Source of the DNA: JACQAI01 sp035507915 | GTDB lineage: Bacteria; Pseudomonadota; Alphaproteobacteria; Elsterales; Elsteraceae | Length of the DNA stretch: 12,564 nt | Assembly (NCBI GenBank): GCA_035507915.1 | Contig: DATJNS010000429.1 | Span: forward strand, 1-12,564 | Direction: 5' to 3' | Part shown: in pieces, positions 6,512 to 12,564 of the stretch | Layout of the letters: each line of letters opens with the position of its first letter | Numbering within the stretch: the stretch's first letter is position 1 | Position numbers and translations under genes: made by a program | The notes under the pieces: generated by a model | The model's input: the letters and a program-made list of their open reading frames with translations, nothing else | Database searches by the model: none | What the model was told of the DNA's origin: nothing

Positions 6512-7069
6512 ATGGCACGTACGCTCAAGATCGTCGGTATCTGCGGCAGCCTGCGCGCGGGCTCGTACAACAAGGCGGCGCTGCGCGTCGCGGGCGAGGT
6601 GCTGCCGCCCGACATGACGCTGGAAACCGCCGAGATCGGCGATTTCCCGCTCTACAATGCCGACATCCAGGCCAAGGGCTTCCCGGCGCCGGTCGAGCGC
6701 GTCGCGGCACAGGTCAAGGCCGCCGACGGGATCCTGTGGGTGACGCCGGAGTACAATTTCACGATCTCGGGCGTGCTCAAGAACGCGATCGACTGGCTGT
6801 CGCGCATGACGCCGCAGCCGTGCGACGACAAGCCGGTCGCCGTCATGGGCGCGGCCGGCGGCGCGCTCGGCACCGGCCGCGCGCAGTACGAGCTGCGCCG
6901 CATCTGCGTGTTCCTCAACATGCACCCGCTCAACAAGCCCGAGGTGTTCATCGGCGCCGCGCACACCAAGTTCGACGCATCGGGCAAGCTGACCGACGAG
7001 CCGACTCGCGAGTTCATCAAGCAGCTGATGGCGGCGCTCGACGTCTGGACGCGGCGCTTCAAGCCCTGA
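6512..7069 (+). CDS. NAD(P)H-dependent FMN reductase (flavodoxin-like, ChrR/azoreductase type)
   Basis: This 185-residue protein has a flavodoxin-like fold. The FMN phosphate loop is GSLRAGSYNKA (12-22), and the family signature PEYNFTISGVLKNAIDWLSR spans 79-98. MGAAGGALGTGRAQ (112-125) is a second flavin-contacting loop. Family members reduce FMN, quinones, chromate or azo compounds with NAD(P)H, often by two-electron transfer that limits oxidative stress. The natural substrate is unknown. ATG 6512 follows a purine-rich GAGGGGGACGAAGG stretch. It sits between the dehydrogenase (29 nt gap) and the hydrolase (4 nt gap), so the three genes are probably one operon. Its role in tartrate metabolism, if any, is not evident. 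Confidence 0.9.
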   Translation: MARTLKIVGICGSLRAGSYNKAALRVAGEVLPPDMTLETAEIGDFPLYNADIQAKGFPAPVERVAAQVKAADGILWVTPEYNFTISGVLKNAIDWLSRMTPQPCDDKPVAVMGAAGGALGTGRAQYELRRICVFLNMHPLNKPEVFIGAAHTKFDASGKLTDEPTREFIKQLMAALDVWTRRFKP

Positions 7070-7073
7070 GGCC

Positions 7074-8186
7074 ATGACGGGCCTGCCGCCCTACGGGCTC
7101 GGCACGCTGCCGGCGGGCATCTGCGCGCGCGTCGTCGGGGGCGTCAACGGGCTGGCGATGCACGTGCTGGAGGCGGGCCACGCGGGTCGGCCCGTGCTCC
7201 TGCTGCTGCACGGCTTTCCGGAACTCGCCTATAGCTGGCGCAAGGTCATGCTGCCGCTCGCCGACGCGGGCTACCACGTGATCGCGCCCGACCAGCGCGG
7301 CTACGGCCGCACCACCGGCCGGGATCCGGCCTATGACGGCGACCTCGACTCGTTTCGCCAACCCAACTTGGTCGAGGACGCCGCGGCGCTGCTCGCCCGG
7401 CTCGGCCATGCTTCCGTGGCGGCGGTGATCGGTCACGATTTCGGCGCATCGGTCGCGGCGTGGGGCGCGCTGCTGCGGCCGGAGGTCTTCCGCGCCGCCG
7501 TGCTGATGAGCGCGCCGTTCGGGGGGCCGCCGACGCCCGGCGCGCCGTCGCGCGAGGGCTTGTTCGCGGCGCTCGGTACGCTCGCGCGGCCGCGCAAGCA
7601 TTATCAGGACTATTACGGCACGCGCGCCGCCGATGCCGACATGCGCGATGCGCCGCAAGGCATCCACGCGTTCCTGCGCGGCTACTTCCACATGAAGAGC
7701 GCCGATTGGCGGCAGAACCGCCCGTTCGCGCTCGCCGGCTTCACGGCGGAAGAATTCGCCAAGATGCCGACCTACTACGTCATGGATCGCGACAAGACCA
7801 TGGCGGAGACCGTCGCCGCCGAGATGCCGAGCGCGGCGGAGGTTGCGGCGTGCCGGTGGCTGCCCGACGTCGAGCTCGCGGTCTACGCTGTCGAGTACGC
7901 GCGCACGGGCTTTCAGGGCGGTCTGCAGTGGTACCGCTGTCGCCAGGGCAAGTACGTGGCGGAACTGACGCGCTACGCCGGACGCACGATCGACGTGCCG
8001 GCCTGTTTCATCGCCGGCAAGAGCGACTGGGGCGTCCATCAGACACCCGGCGCGCTCGAGCGCATGGCGACCGGCGCCTGCACGCGCTGGCGCGGCACCC
8101 ACCTGGTCGACGGCGCCGGCCACTGGGTGCAGCAGGAGCAGCCCGAGGCGGTGGTGCGGCTGCTGCTGGATTTTCTGCGCGGCTAA
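7074..8186 (+). CDS. Alpha/beta hydrolase of the epoxide hydrolase type
   Basis: This 370-residue enzyme has the full soluble epoxide hydrolase set: oxyanion-hole HGFPE (46-50), nucleophile D122 in GHDFG, an acid candidate D318 (KSDWG), and base H350 (GAGHWVQQEQP). Two lid tyrosines match the epoxide-activating pair: Y177 in KHYQDY (compare DYQLYF of mammalian enzyme) and Y287 in LQWYR. The Asp nucleophile and paired tyrosines argue for epoxide, less likely haloacid, hydrolysis rather than an esterase. It is longer than the usual 300-330 residues, mostly through extra lid sequence (about 205-265, including PTYYVMDRDKTMAETVA). There is no signal peptide. Its ATG is 4 nt after the FMN reductase stop, so it is in the same operon. 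The substrate is unknown. Confidence 0.87.
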   Translation: MTGLPPYGLGTLPAGICARVVGGVNGLAMHVLEAGHAGRPVLLLLHGFPELAYSWRKVMLPLADAGYHVIAPDQRGYGRTTGRDPAYDGDLDSFRQPNLVEDAAALLARLGHASVAAVIGHDFGASVAAWGALLRPEVFRAAVLMSAPFGGPPTPGAPSREGLFAALGTLARPRKHYQDYYGTRAADADMRDAPQGIHAFLRGYFHMKSADWRQNRPFALAGFTAEEFAKMPTYYVMDRDKTMAETVAAEMPSAAEVAACRWLPDVELAVYAVEYARTGFQGGLQWYRCRQGKYVAELTRYAGRTIDVPACFIAGKSDWGVHQTPGALERMATGACTRWRGTHLVDGAGHWVQQEQPEAVVRLLLDFLRG

Positions 8187-8219
8187 GCGCGTTCCGATGA
8201 GACGGCATCGCATCTAGCC

Positions 8220-8271
8220 GTCATTGCAATCCAGCAGGCGGTCTGGATTGGTTCGCTTCGCTCGCAATGAC
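8220..8271. repeat. Intergenic palindromic repeat element (GTCATTGC...GCAATGAC)
   Basis: The outer arms GTCATTGC (8220-8227) and GCAATGAC (8264-8271) are perfect complements. Inside, CAATCCAG (8227-8234) pairs perfectly with CTGGATTG (8243-8250) around an 8-nt loop, and GTTCGCTTCGCTC fills 8251-8263. This layout and wording match a short interspersed palindrome I know from many alphaproteobacterial genomes. It lies between convergent genes (stops at 8186 and 8296) and could serve as a bidirectional terminator or mRNA 3' stabiliser. Confidence 0.8.
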
Positions 8272-8295
8272 AGCCAGACGTGGCTGAGATCCGCT

Positions 8296-8763
8296 CTAGC
8301 CGCGCCGTTCCTTCAGCACGCGCAGGATGGCGGCGACGATGCCCATGTAGCCGGTGCAGCGGCACAGATTGCCGCTGAGCTCCAGGCGCACGCGCGGCTC
8401 GTCGGCGTCGGGCAGGCGCAGGATGATGTCGCGCGCGGTCACCAGCATGCCGGGCGTGCAGTAGCCGCACTGCAGCGCGTGCTCCTCGGTGAAGGCCTTG
8501 CGCAGCTGCATCATCACGGGATCGTCGTCGAGCCCTTCGATGGTGCGCACGTCGGCGCCGTTGCATTGCACGGCGTAGGCGATGCACGAGCGCCCCGGCG
8601 CGCCGTCGATCAGCACCGTGCAGGCGCCGCACACGCCGTGCTCGCAGCCGAGATGCGTGCCCGTGAGCCTGAGCTCCTCGCGCAGATAATCGGCCAGGGA
8701 GACGCGCGGCTCGAGGGTTGCGCTCACCGGCTTGCCGTTCACCGTCATGGCGGTCGGTTTCAT
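8296..8763 (-). CDS. Molybdenum hydroxylase small subunit, two [2Fe-2S] clusters (CoxS/XdhA-type)
   Basis: This 155-residue subunit passes electrons from the molybdenum centre. The N-terminal plant-ferredoxin-like domain binds one cluster through C40-x4-C45-x2-C48-x11-C60 (LGCEHGVCGACTV). The C-terminal helical domain binds the second through C99-x2-C102-x31-C134-x-C136 (QCGYCTPGM and LCRCTGY). All eight ligands are present. The length is typical of CoxS-like subunits. It is last in a two-gene unit: its ATG overlaps the large-subunit stop as ATGA, so translation is probably coupled. No FAD subunit follows, because the convergent hydrolase lies immediately beyond the palindromic repeat. There is no Tat or Sec signal, so the enzyme is probably cytoplasmic. 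Confidence 0.95.
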   Translation of the reverse strand: MKPTAMTVNGKPVSATLEPRVSLADYLREELRLTGTHLGCEHGVCGACTVLIDGAPGRSCIAYAVQCNGADVRTIEGLDDDPVMMQLRKAFTEEHALQCGYCTPGMLVTARDIILRLPDADEPRVRLELSGNLCRCTGYMGIVAAILRVLKERRG

Positions 8764-11132
8764 GCGTCTCCTCGCGCGGCGCAGATCGCCGCGAGCACCC
8801 GGCGCGGCGTGATCGGGGTTTCGTTGAGCTCGGCACCGATCGAGACCAACGCATCGCGCACGGCGTTGGCGATCGCCGCTGGCGGCGCGATCGCGCCGCC
8901 TTCGCCCATGCCCTTGATGCCGTGCTCGGTGTGGATCGCCGGGGTCACGATATGCGCGATCTTGATCGGCGGGATCTCGACCGAGCCCGGCAGCAGATAG
9001 TCGGCGAAGGTGCTGGCCTGCGGCTGGCCCGCCTCGTCGTAGGGGATCTCCTCGAACAGCGCGGTGCCGATGCCCTGCGTGACGCCGCCGGCGATCTGGC
9101 CGTCGACGATCATCGGGTTGACGATGGTGCCGCAATCCTCGGCGACGCCGAAGTCGAGCAGCTCGACGCGTCCGGTCGCCGGATCGACCGCGACCACCGC
9201 GACGTTGGTCGCGTAGGAGAACACGCCCGAGTCGGCGGCCGGCTGATAGGTCTCGGTCGCCTCGAGGATCGGGTCGGTGCCGGGTGGCAGCCGCTCCATG
9301 CGCAGGTGCGCGCTGCGCGCGATCTCGGCCACCGTCACCGAGCCGGCCGGTCCGATCACCTGGTCGTCGGCGAGCCGGACGTGGTCGGTCGGGCATTGCA
9401 GCAGATGGGCGCCGATGCGCTTCACCTTTTCGCCGAGCGTGCGGCTGGCGCGCGCCACCGCGCCACCCGCCATCACCATGCTGCGCGACGCGAACGTCCC
9501 CATGCCGAACGGGCACAGCGCGCTGTCGCCGTGGCGCACCGCGATGCGCGCGGGATCGATGCCGAGCTCGGTGTGCGCGACCTGCGCCAGCGTGGTCTCG
9601 AGCCCCTGGCCATGCGACTGGATGCCGACCAGCAGGACCAGCGAGCCGTCGGTCATCAGGCGCGCGGTCGCCGACTCGTAGCCGGGCACGATCGGCGTGC
9701 CGCGCGACACCCATTCGCCGCAGCCGTGCGCGGTCTGCTCGGCGTAGCACGCGAAGCCGACGCCGATCAGCCGGCCGTCCGGCTCGCCCGCTTTCTGGCG
9801 TTGCCGCACCGCGGCGACGTCGACCAGGCCGGCGGCGCGCCGCACGCTCTCGGGGTAGTCGCCGCCGTCGAGCGTCAGCTCCGCGATCGTGCGATACGGC
9901 ATCGCGCCGGGCGGCACCATGTTCTCGATGCGCACCGTCATCGGGTCGCGGCCGGCGGCGCGCGCGACCTCGTCGAGCGTGCGCTCGATCGCGAAGCAGG
10001 CGCCCGGGCGCGCGACGCCGCGATAGGGACCGAGCGGCGCCTTGTGGGTCGCGACCGTGTAGCCGCGTGCGCGGTAGTGCTCGATCCGATAGAGGCCCGG
10101 CAGGTTGCGCAGCGCCATGCCGGTTTCCATCAGGGCGCTGTTCGGCCACAACGCATAGGCGCCGCCGTCGACGAAGATCTCGGCGTCGAGACCGAGCAGC
10201 CGGCCGGCGGCGTCGGCGAACGCGCTGACGCGGTAGAAATGATCGCGCGCATGCGCCGACGCCAACAGATGCTCGCGCCGATCCTCGATCCAGCGCACCG
10301 GCTGGCCGAGCGCGAGCGCCAGCGCCGCGACCACGATCTCCTCGGGATAGAGCCGGTTCTTGACCCCGAAGCCGCCGCCGACGTCGGGCGCGACCACGCG
10401 GATGCGCTGCTCGTCGCGCCCGAGCGCCTCGGCCAGGCCGACGCGCATCACGTGCGGGCCTTGGGTCGAGTCGTAGATCACCAGCTCGTCGGTGCGGTGA
10501 TCGAGATGGGCGAGCACGCCGCGCGTCTCCATCGGCACGCCGACCTGGCGGTTCATGCGGTATTCGCGTCTGACCACGATCGCGGCGGCGCGCTCGGCCG
10601 CGGCGACGTCGCCGGCCTCGAAGCGGCTCTCCAGATAGAGGTTGTCGGCCCACGAGTCGTGGACGCGCGGGGCGCCAGGGCGGCTCGCCGCGACGACGTC
10701 GACCGCGGCCGGCATCGCCTCCAGGCGCGCCGCGACGGATTGCGCCAGATCCTCGGCGGCGGCGCGCGTCGGTGCCACGCATGCCGCGATCAGCTCGCCG
10801 GCGAAGCGCACCCGGTCGGTCGCGAGCGGCGGATAGCCCGACGCCTTGAAGCCCGGAATGCTCGGCACCGAGCGCACCGGCTTGAGCTGAGGCAGGTCGT
10901 GCGCCGTGAACACGCGGCCCGGCCCCCCGGCTGGCGCCGTGACGCCGAGCACGCGGGCGTGCGCGTAGGAGCTGCGCACGAACGCGACCTCGAGGATGCC
11001 GGGCAATGGAATATCGGCGACGAAGCAGCCGCGGCCGCGCAGGTGGCGCGCGTCCTCCTTGCGCAGGAGACGCGCCCCGATGCCGAATTTCGACGAGGGG
11101 GCAGCGTGTTGCGCGGTCTCGGCCTGGCTCAT
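8760..11132 (-). CDS. Molybdenum hydroxylase large subunit (xanthine dehydrogenase/CoxL family)
   Basis: This 790-residue catalytic subunit should bind molybdopterin cytosine dinucleotide and hydroxylate an unknown substrate. It shows the N-terminal aldehyde oxidase a/b hammerhead region (RLLRKEDARHLRGRGCFVADI onward), a Gln-bearing DSTQGPH (221-227), GGGFGVKN (252-259), GPYRGVARPGACF (368-380), and the near-C-terminal catalytic glutamate E744 in GMGEGGAIAPP. The active-site loop is PYRG-type, not the AYRCSFR loop with Cys of true aerobic CO dehydrogenase, so it is not form I CODH. The start is ATG 11132 (MSQAETAQ); ATG 11141 (MPAMSQ) is an alternative, and neither has a strong Shine-Dalgarno. 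It overlaps the small-subunit start. No FAD subunit or XdhC-type maturation gene is adjacent. Confidence 0.93.
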   Translation of the reverse strand: MSQAETAQHAAPSSKFGIGARLLRKEDARHLRGRGCFVADIPLPGILEVAFVRSSYAHARVLGVTAPAGGPGRVFTAHDLPQLKPVRSVPSIPGFKASGYPPLATDRVRFAGELIAACVAPTRAAAEDLAQSVAARLEAMPAAVDVVAASRPGAPRVHDSWADNLYLESRFEAGDVAAAERAAAIVVRREYRMNRQVGVPMETRGVLAHLDHRTDELVIYDSTQGPHVMRVGLAEALGRDEQRIRVVAPDVGGGFGVKNRLYPEEIVVAALALALGQPVRWIEDRREHLLASAHARDHFYRVSAFADAAGRLLGLDAEIFVDGGAYALWPNSALMETGMALRNLPGLYRIEHYRARGYTVATHKAPLGPYRGVARPGACFAIERTLDEVARAAGRDPMTVRIENMVPPGAMPYRTIAELTLDGGDYPESVRRAAGLVDVAAVRQRQKAGEPDGRLIGVGFACYAEQTAHGCGEWVSRGTPIVPGYESATARLMTDGSLVLLVGIQSHGQGLETTLAQVAHTELGIDPARIAVRHGDSALCPFGMGTFASRSMVMAGGAVARASRTLGEKVKRIGAHLLQCPTDHVRLADDQVIGPAGSVTVAEIARSAHLRMERLPPGTDPILEATETYQPAADSGVFSYATNVAVVAVDPATGRVELLDFGVAEDCGTIVNPMIVDGQIAGGVTQGIGTALFEEIPYDEAGQPQASTFADYLLPGSVEIPPIKIAHIVTPAIHTEHGIKGMGEGGAIAPPAAIANAVRDALVSIGAELNETPITPRRVLAAICAARGDA

Positions 11133-11204
11133 GGCCGGCATCGTGCGGGCAAGCCCAGGGGCCTGACAAGGCCCGCCCCGGCCGTCCACCCGGGCACCTC
11201 TAGC

Positions 11205-11245
11205 CTTGGCGGGGCCACCCCTGGCATACTGGGCCATCCGCCAAG
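11205..11245. repeat. 8-bp inverted repeat in the leader of the VOC gene
   Basis: CTTGGCGG (11205-11212) and CCGCCAAG (11238-11245) are perfect complements separated by 25 nt, in the 133-bp divergent gap between the large molybdenum subunit and the VOC gene. The right arm ends 20 nt before the VOC ATG and just before the Shine-Dalgarno GAGGAG (11252-11257); GCCAAG is also repeated in tandem there. It could be a regulator operator serving both directions or an mRNA leader hairpin. High GC makes chance dyads more likely. Confidence 0.4.
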
Positions 11246-11265
11246 CCAAGCGAGGAGACCAGGAA

Positions 11266-11766
11266 ATGCCCAAAGGCAGGCTGCGCCATATCGCGATGTC
11301 GGTGCCGGACCCCGAGAAGGCCGCGAAATTCTACCAGGAAGCGTTCGGCATGGAGTTCGTCGCCCGGACCGATTCGGACATCGCCAAGGGCGTGTTCGTG
11401 ACCGACGGCGTCATCAATTTGGCGCTGCTCGCCTTCAAGTCCGATGAGATGGCCCAGGGCTTCAAGAAGGACTATGTCGGCCTGCACCACATCGGCTTCT
11501 GGGTCGACGACCCGAAGGAGTCCTGCGCGGCCGCCGAGAAGGCCGGCGCCAAGTACCTGATGGGCGAGGTCGCCAACATGGACGGCGGCTTCTACGAGAT
11601 CAAATACAACGACCCGAATGGCGTCGTCCTCGACGTCAGCCATCACGGTTGGGGCGGCGCCCAGAAGGATCCCGGCGAGGCGTCCAACGAGCGCGGGCCC
11701 AGCAGGGACGAGATGCGCCGCCGCCGCGCGGCCAAGGCCAAGGAGCTCGAGGCCGCCGGCGACTAG
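11266..11766 (+). CDS. VOC-superfamily protein (glyoxalase/bleomycin resistance/dioxygenase fold)
   Basis: This 166-residue protein has two beta-alpha-beta-beta-beta modules. The first opens with LRHIAMSVPDPEKAAKFYQE (6-25; H8) and the second with GLHHIGFWVDDP (72-83; H75). YNDPNGVVLDVSHH (114-127) matches the metal-site end of the fold, with D123 where Glu is usual and E111 as another possible ligand. VOC members include glyoxalase I, extradiol dioxygenases and epimerases; length and sequence do not settle which. Residues from about 133 form a charged, Arg/Lys/Glu-rich tail outside the fold. ATG 11266 has GAGGAG 8 nt upstream. It lies 52 nt before the FAD monooxygenase, suggesting a joint catabolic role. 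Confidence 0.85.
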   Translation: MPKGRLRHIAMSVPDPEKAAKFYQEAFGMEFVARTDSDIAKGVFVTDGVINLALLAFKSDEMAQGFKKDYVGLHHIGFWVDDPKESCAAAEKAGAKYLMGEVANMDGGFYEIKYNDPNGVVLDVSHHGWGGAQKDPGEASNERGPSRDEMRRRRAAKAKELEAAGD

Positions 11767-11777
11767 ACCGCGCGGCA

Positions 11778-11790
11778 GGGGCGAAGCCCC
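11778..11790 (+). terminator. Short GC hairpin after the VOC gene
   Basis: GGGGC-GAA-GCCCC forms a 5-bp all-GC stem with a 3-nt loop, 12 nt after the VOC stop. No T-run follows, so it is at best a weak or attenuating structure rather than a classic intrinsic terminator; readthrough into the monooxygenase gene is likely. Confidence 0.25.
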
Positions 11791-11818
11791 GCGAGCGCCC
11801 AAGAGGGCCTAGCTCTTC

Positions 11819-12564
11819 GTGCGCCGAGCCGAGCGCCTGCCCGTCGTCGTGGTGGGCGCCGGACCGGTCGGCGCGACCTGCGCGTTCGGCTTGTGGCGCC
11901 GCGGCGTGCCGGTCGTGCTGGTCGAGGCCGAGCCGGCGCCGGTGATCGACCAGCGCGCCGCCTCGACCCAACCGCCGACGCTCGAGATCCTGGCCGAGCT
12001 CGGGCTCTACGAGAAGGCGCTGGCGCGTGGCCTGGTGTCGCCGGTGTTTCGCTTCTTCGACCGCATCACCGGCGAGCGCGTCGCCGAGTTCGACTGCGCG
12101 GTGCTCGAGGGCGACACGCCCTATCCGTTCGTGCTCCAGCATGAGCAATTCAAGCTGGTCGACACGATCCTGAAGATCGTCGCCGGCGCCGCCGACTTCA
12201 CCGTGCGGTTCTCCAGCAAGGTCACGGGCTTCGTCCAGGGCGCCGACGACGTCACGGTCGAGCTCGACGGGCCGGACGGCATCGAGACGATGCGCTGCAG
12301 CTATCTGATCGGCTGCGACGGCGGGCGCAGCACGGTGCGCAAGCTGGCCGGCATCGCCTTCGAGGGGTTCACCTACCCGGAAAAGTTCATCAAGATCGGC
12401 ACGACCTTCGACTTTCTGTCGATCGGCCGCGGCTACTGCTTCCGCAACTACTTCTCGGACCCCGAGGAGTGGTGCAACCTCTTCAAGGTCAAGGGCGACG
12501 GCGAGCCCGGCATCTGGCGCGCGATCTTTCCGAGCCGCGTCGGCGAGACCGACGAGGCGGCGCT
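11819..12564 (+). CDS. Class A FAD-dependent monooxygenase (aromatic hydroxylase type), cut at right edge
   Basis: The first 248 codons of a p-hydroxybenzoate hydroxylase-fold flavoprotein are visible; the frame is open to the edge. The FAD dinucleotide site is VVVVGAGPVGATCAFGL (9-25; G13-x-G15-x-x-G18) with the acidic strand end VLVEAE. DQRAASTQPPTLEIL carries the conserved Arg region, and the NAD(P)H/FAD DG motif is LIGCDGGRSTVRKLAG (163-178). The sequence resembles 3-(3-hydroxyphenyl)propionate hydroxylase-like enzymes (MhpA group), which hydroxylate phenols with NAD(P)H and O2, but the substrate-binding half is missing. The start is GTG 11819: an in-frame TAG at 11810 rules out anything longer, and no ATG lies before the FAD motif. 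A partly purine AAGAGGG (11801-11807) may be its Shine-Dalgarno. Confidence 0.88.
   Translation, partial: MRRAERLPVVVVGAGPVGATCAFGLWRRGVPVVLVEAEPAPVIDQRAASTQPPTLEILAELGLYEKALARGLVSPVFRFFDRITGERVAEFDCAVLEGDTPYPFVLQHEQFKLVDTILKIVAGAADFTVRFSSKVTGFVQGADDVTVELDGPDGIETMRCSYLIGCDGGRSTVRKLAGIAFEGFTYPEKFIKIGTTFDFLSIGRGYCFRNYFSDPEEWCNLFKVKGDGEPGIWRAIFPSRVGETDEAA

Noticed and set aside
8760..11132. Aerobic carbon monoxide dehydrogenase (form I CoxL)
   Set aside because: The diagnostic AYRCSFR loop with its cysteine is absent; the loop reads GPYRGVARPG, and the FAD subunit is missing.
11221..11236. Sigma-54-like sequence CTGGCATACTGGGCC upstream of the VOC gene
   Set aside because: The GG and GC elements are 10 nt apart rather than the required 12, so it does not fit a -24/-12 promoter.
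8718..11447. A 909-codon plus-strand open frame opposite the molybdenum hydroxylase, and a similar long minus-strand frame at 8296-11169 out of phase with it
   Set aside because: Both translations are low-complexity Arg/Ala/Gly/His-rich text without motifs, as expected for shadows of a GC-rich gene; the frame at 8760-11132 carries all the family motifs.
1..12564. CRISPR array, tRNA/rRNA genes, toxin-antitoxin or phage defence genes
   Set aside because: No evenly spaced repeats, no cloverleaf-like sequence, and no protein motifs of those systems were seen on either strand.

Overview
This window reads as chromosomal DNA of a GC-rich alphaproteobacterium (Bradyrhizobium- or Reyranella-like, not resolved further). 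The signs are strong GC bias in third codon positions, a thrB-rnhA pair with an ATGA overlap, a D-tartrate dehydratase very like the one known from Bradyrhizobium, and an intergenic palindrome of the GTCATTGC...GCAATGAC type that is scattered through many alphaproteobacterial genomes. Gene density is high: 14 genes (12 complete, two cut by the window edges) plus one IS end, and no intergenic gap exceeds about 240 bp.

Left part (1-2448, all minus strand): the first 15 codons of an IS630-family transposase run off the left edge. The element's end abuts fkbM, and the only TA dinucleotide upstream of the transposase lies inside the fkbM stop codon. Then come fkbM (SAM methyltransferase), rnhA (RNase HI) and thrB (homoserine kinase, probable TTG start), which look like one transcription unit read thrB-rnhA-fkbM.

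Next block (2687-3780, plus strand): a two-motif CDGSH iron-sulfur protein, a small lipoprotein and a thioredoxin-fold [2Fe-2S] ferredoxin in tight order.

Central block (3784-8186): a probable carboxylic/hydroxy-acid locus built around an 85-bp divergent promoter region. To the left (minus) are tarD-like D-tartrate dehydratase and an unrecognised 122-residue protein. To the right (plus) are a tartrate/D-malate dehydrogenase, an NAD(P)H-dependent FMN reductase and an epoxide-hydrolase-type alpha/beta hydrolase. TarD would make oxaloacetate from D-tartrate, and the dehydrogenase could handle other tartrate isomers or D-malate. The hydrolase may feed diols, conceivably tartrates, into the same route; this is inference. 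No transporter or regulator for the locus is in view.

Right block (8220-12564): a palindromic repeat separates the convergent hydrolase from a two-gene molybdenum hydroxylase unit (coxL-type large subunit and coxS-type [2Fe-2S] subunit, minus strand) that lacks the usual FAD subunit. Divergent from it is a VOC (glyoxalase/dioxygenase fold) protein, followed by a class A FAD monooxygenase with a GTG start that runs off the right edge. Together these suggest oxidative catabolism of an unidentified, possibly aromatic, compound.

I see no CRISPR array, RNA gene, phage or defence system. The most interesting points are the IS junction that supplies the fkbM stop codon, the tartrate locus with its co-transcribed epoxide-hydrolase-like enzyme and orphan 122-residue protein, and the FAD-subunit-less molybdenum hydroxylase.
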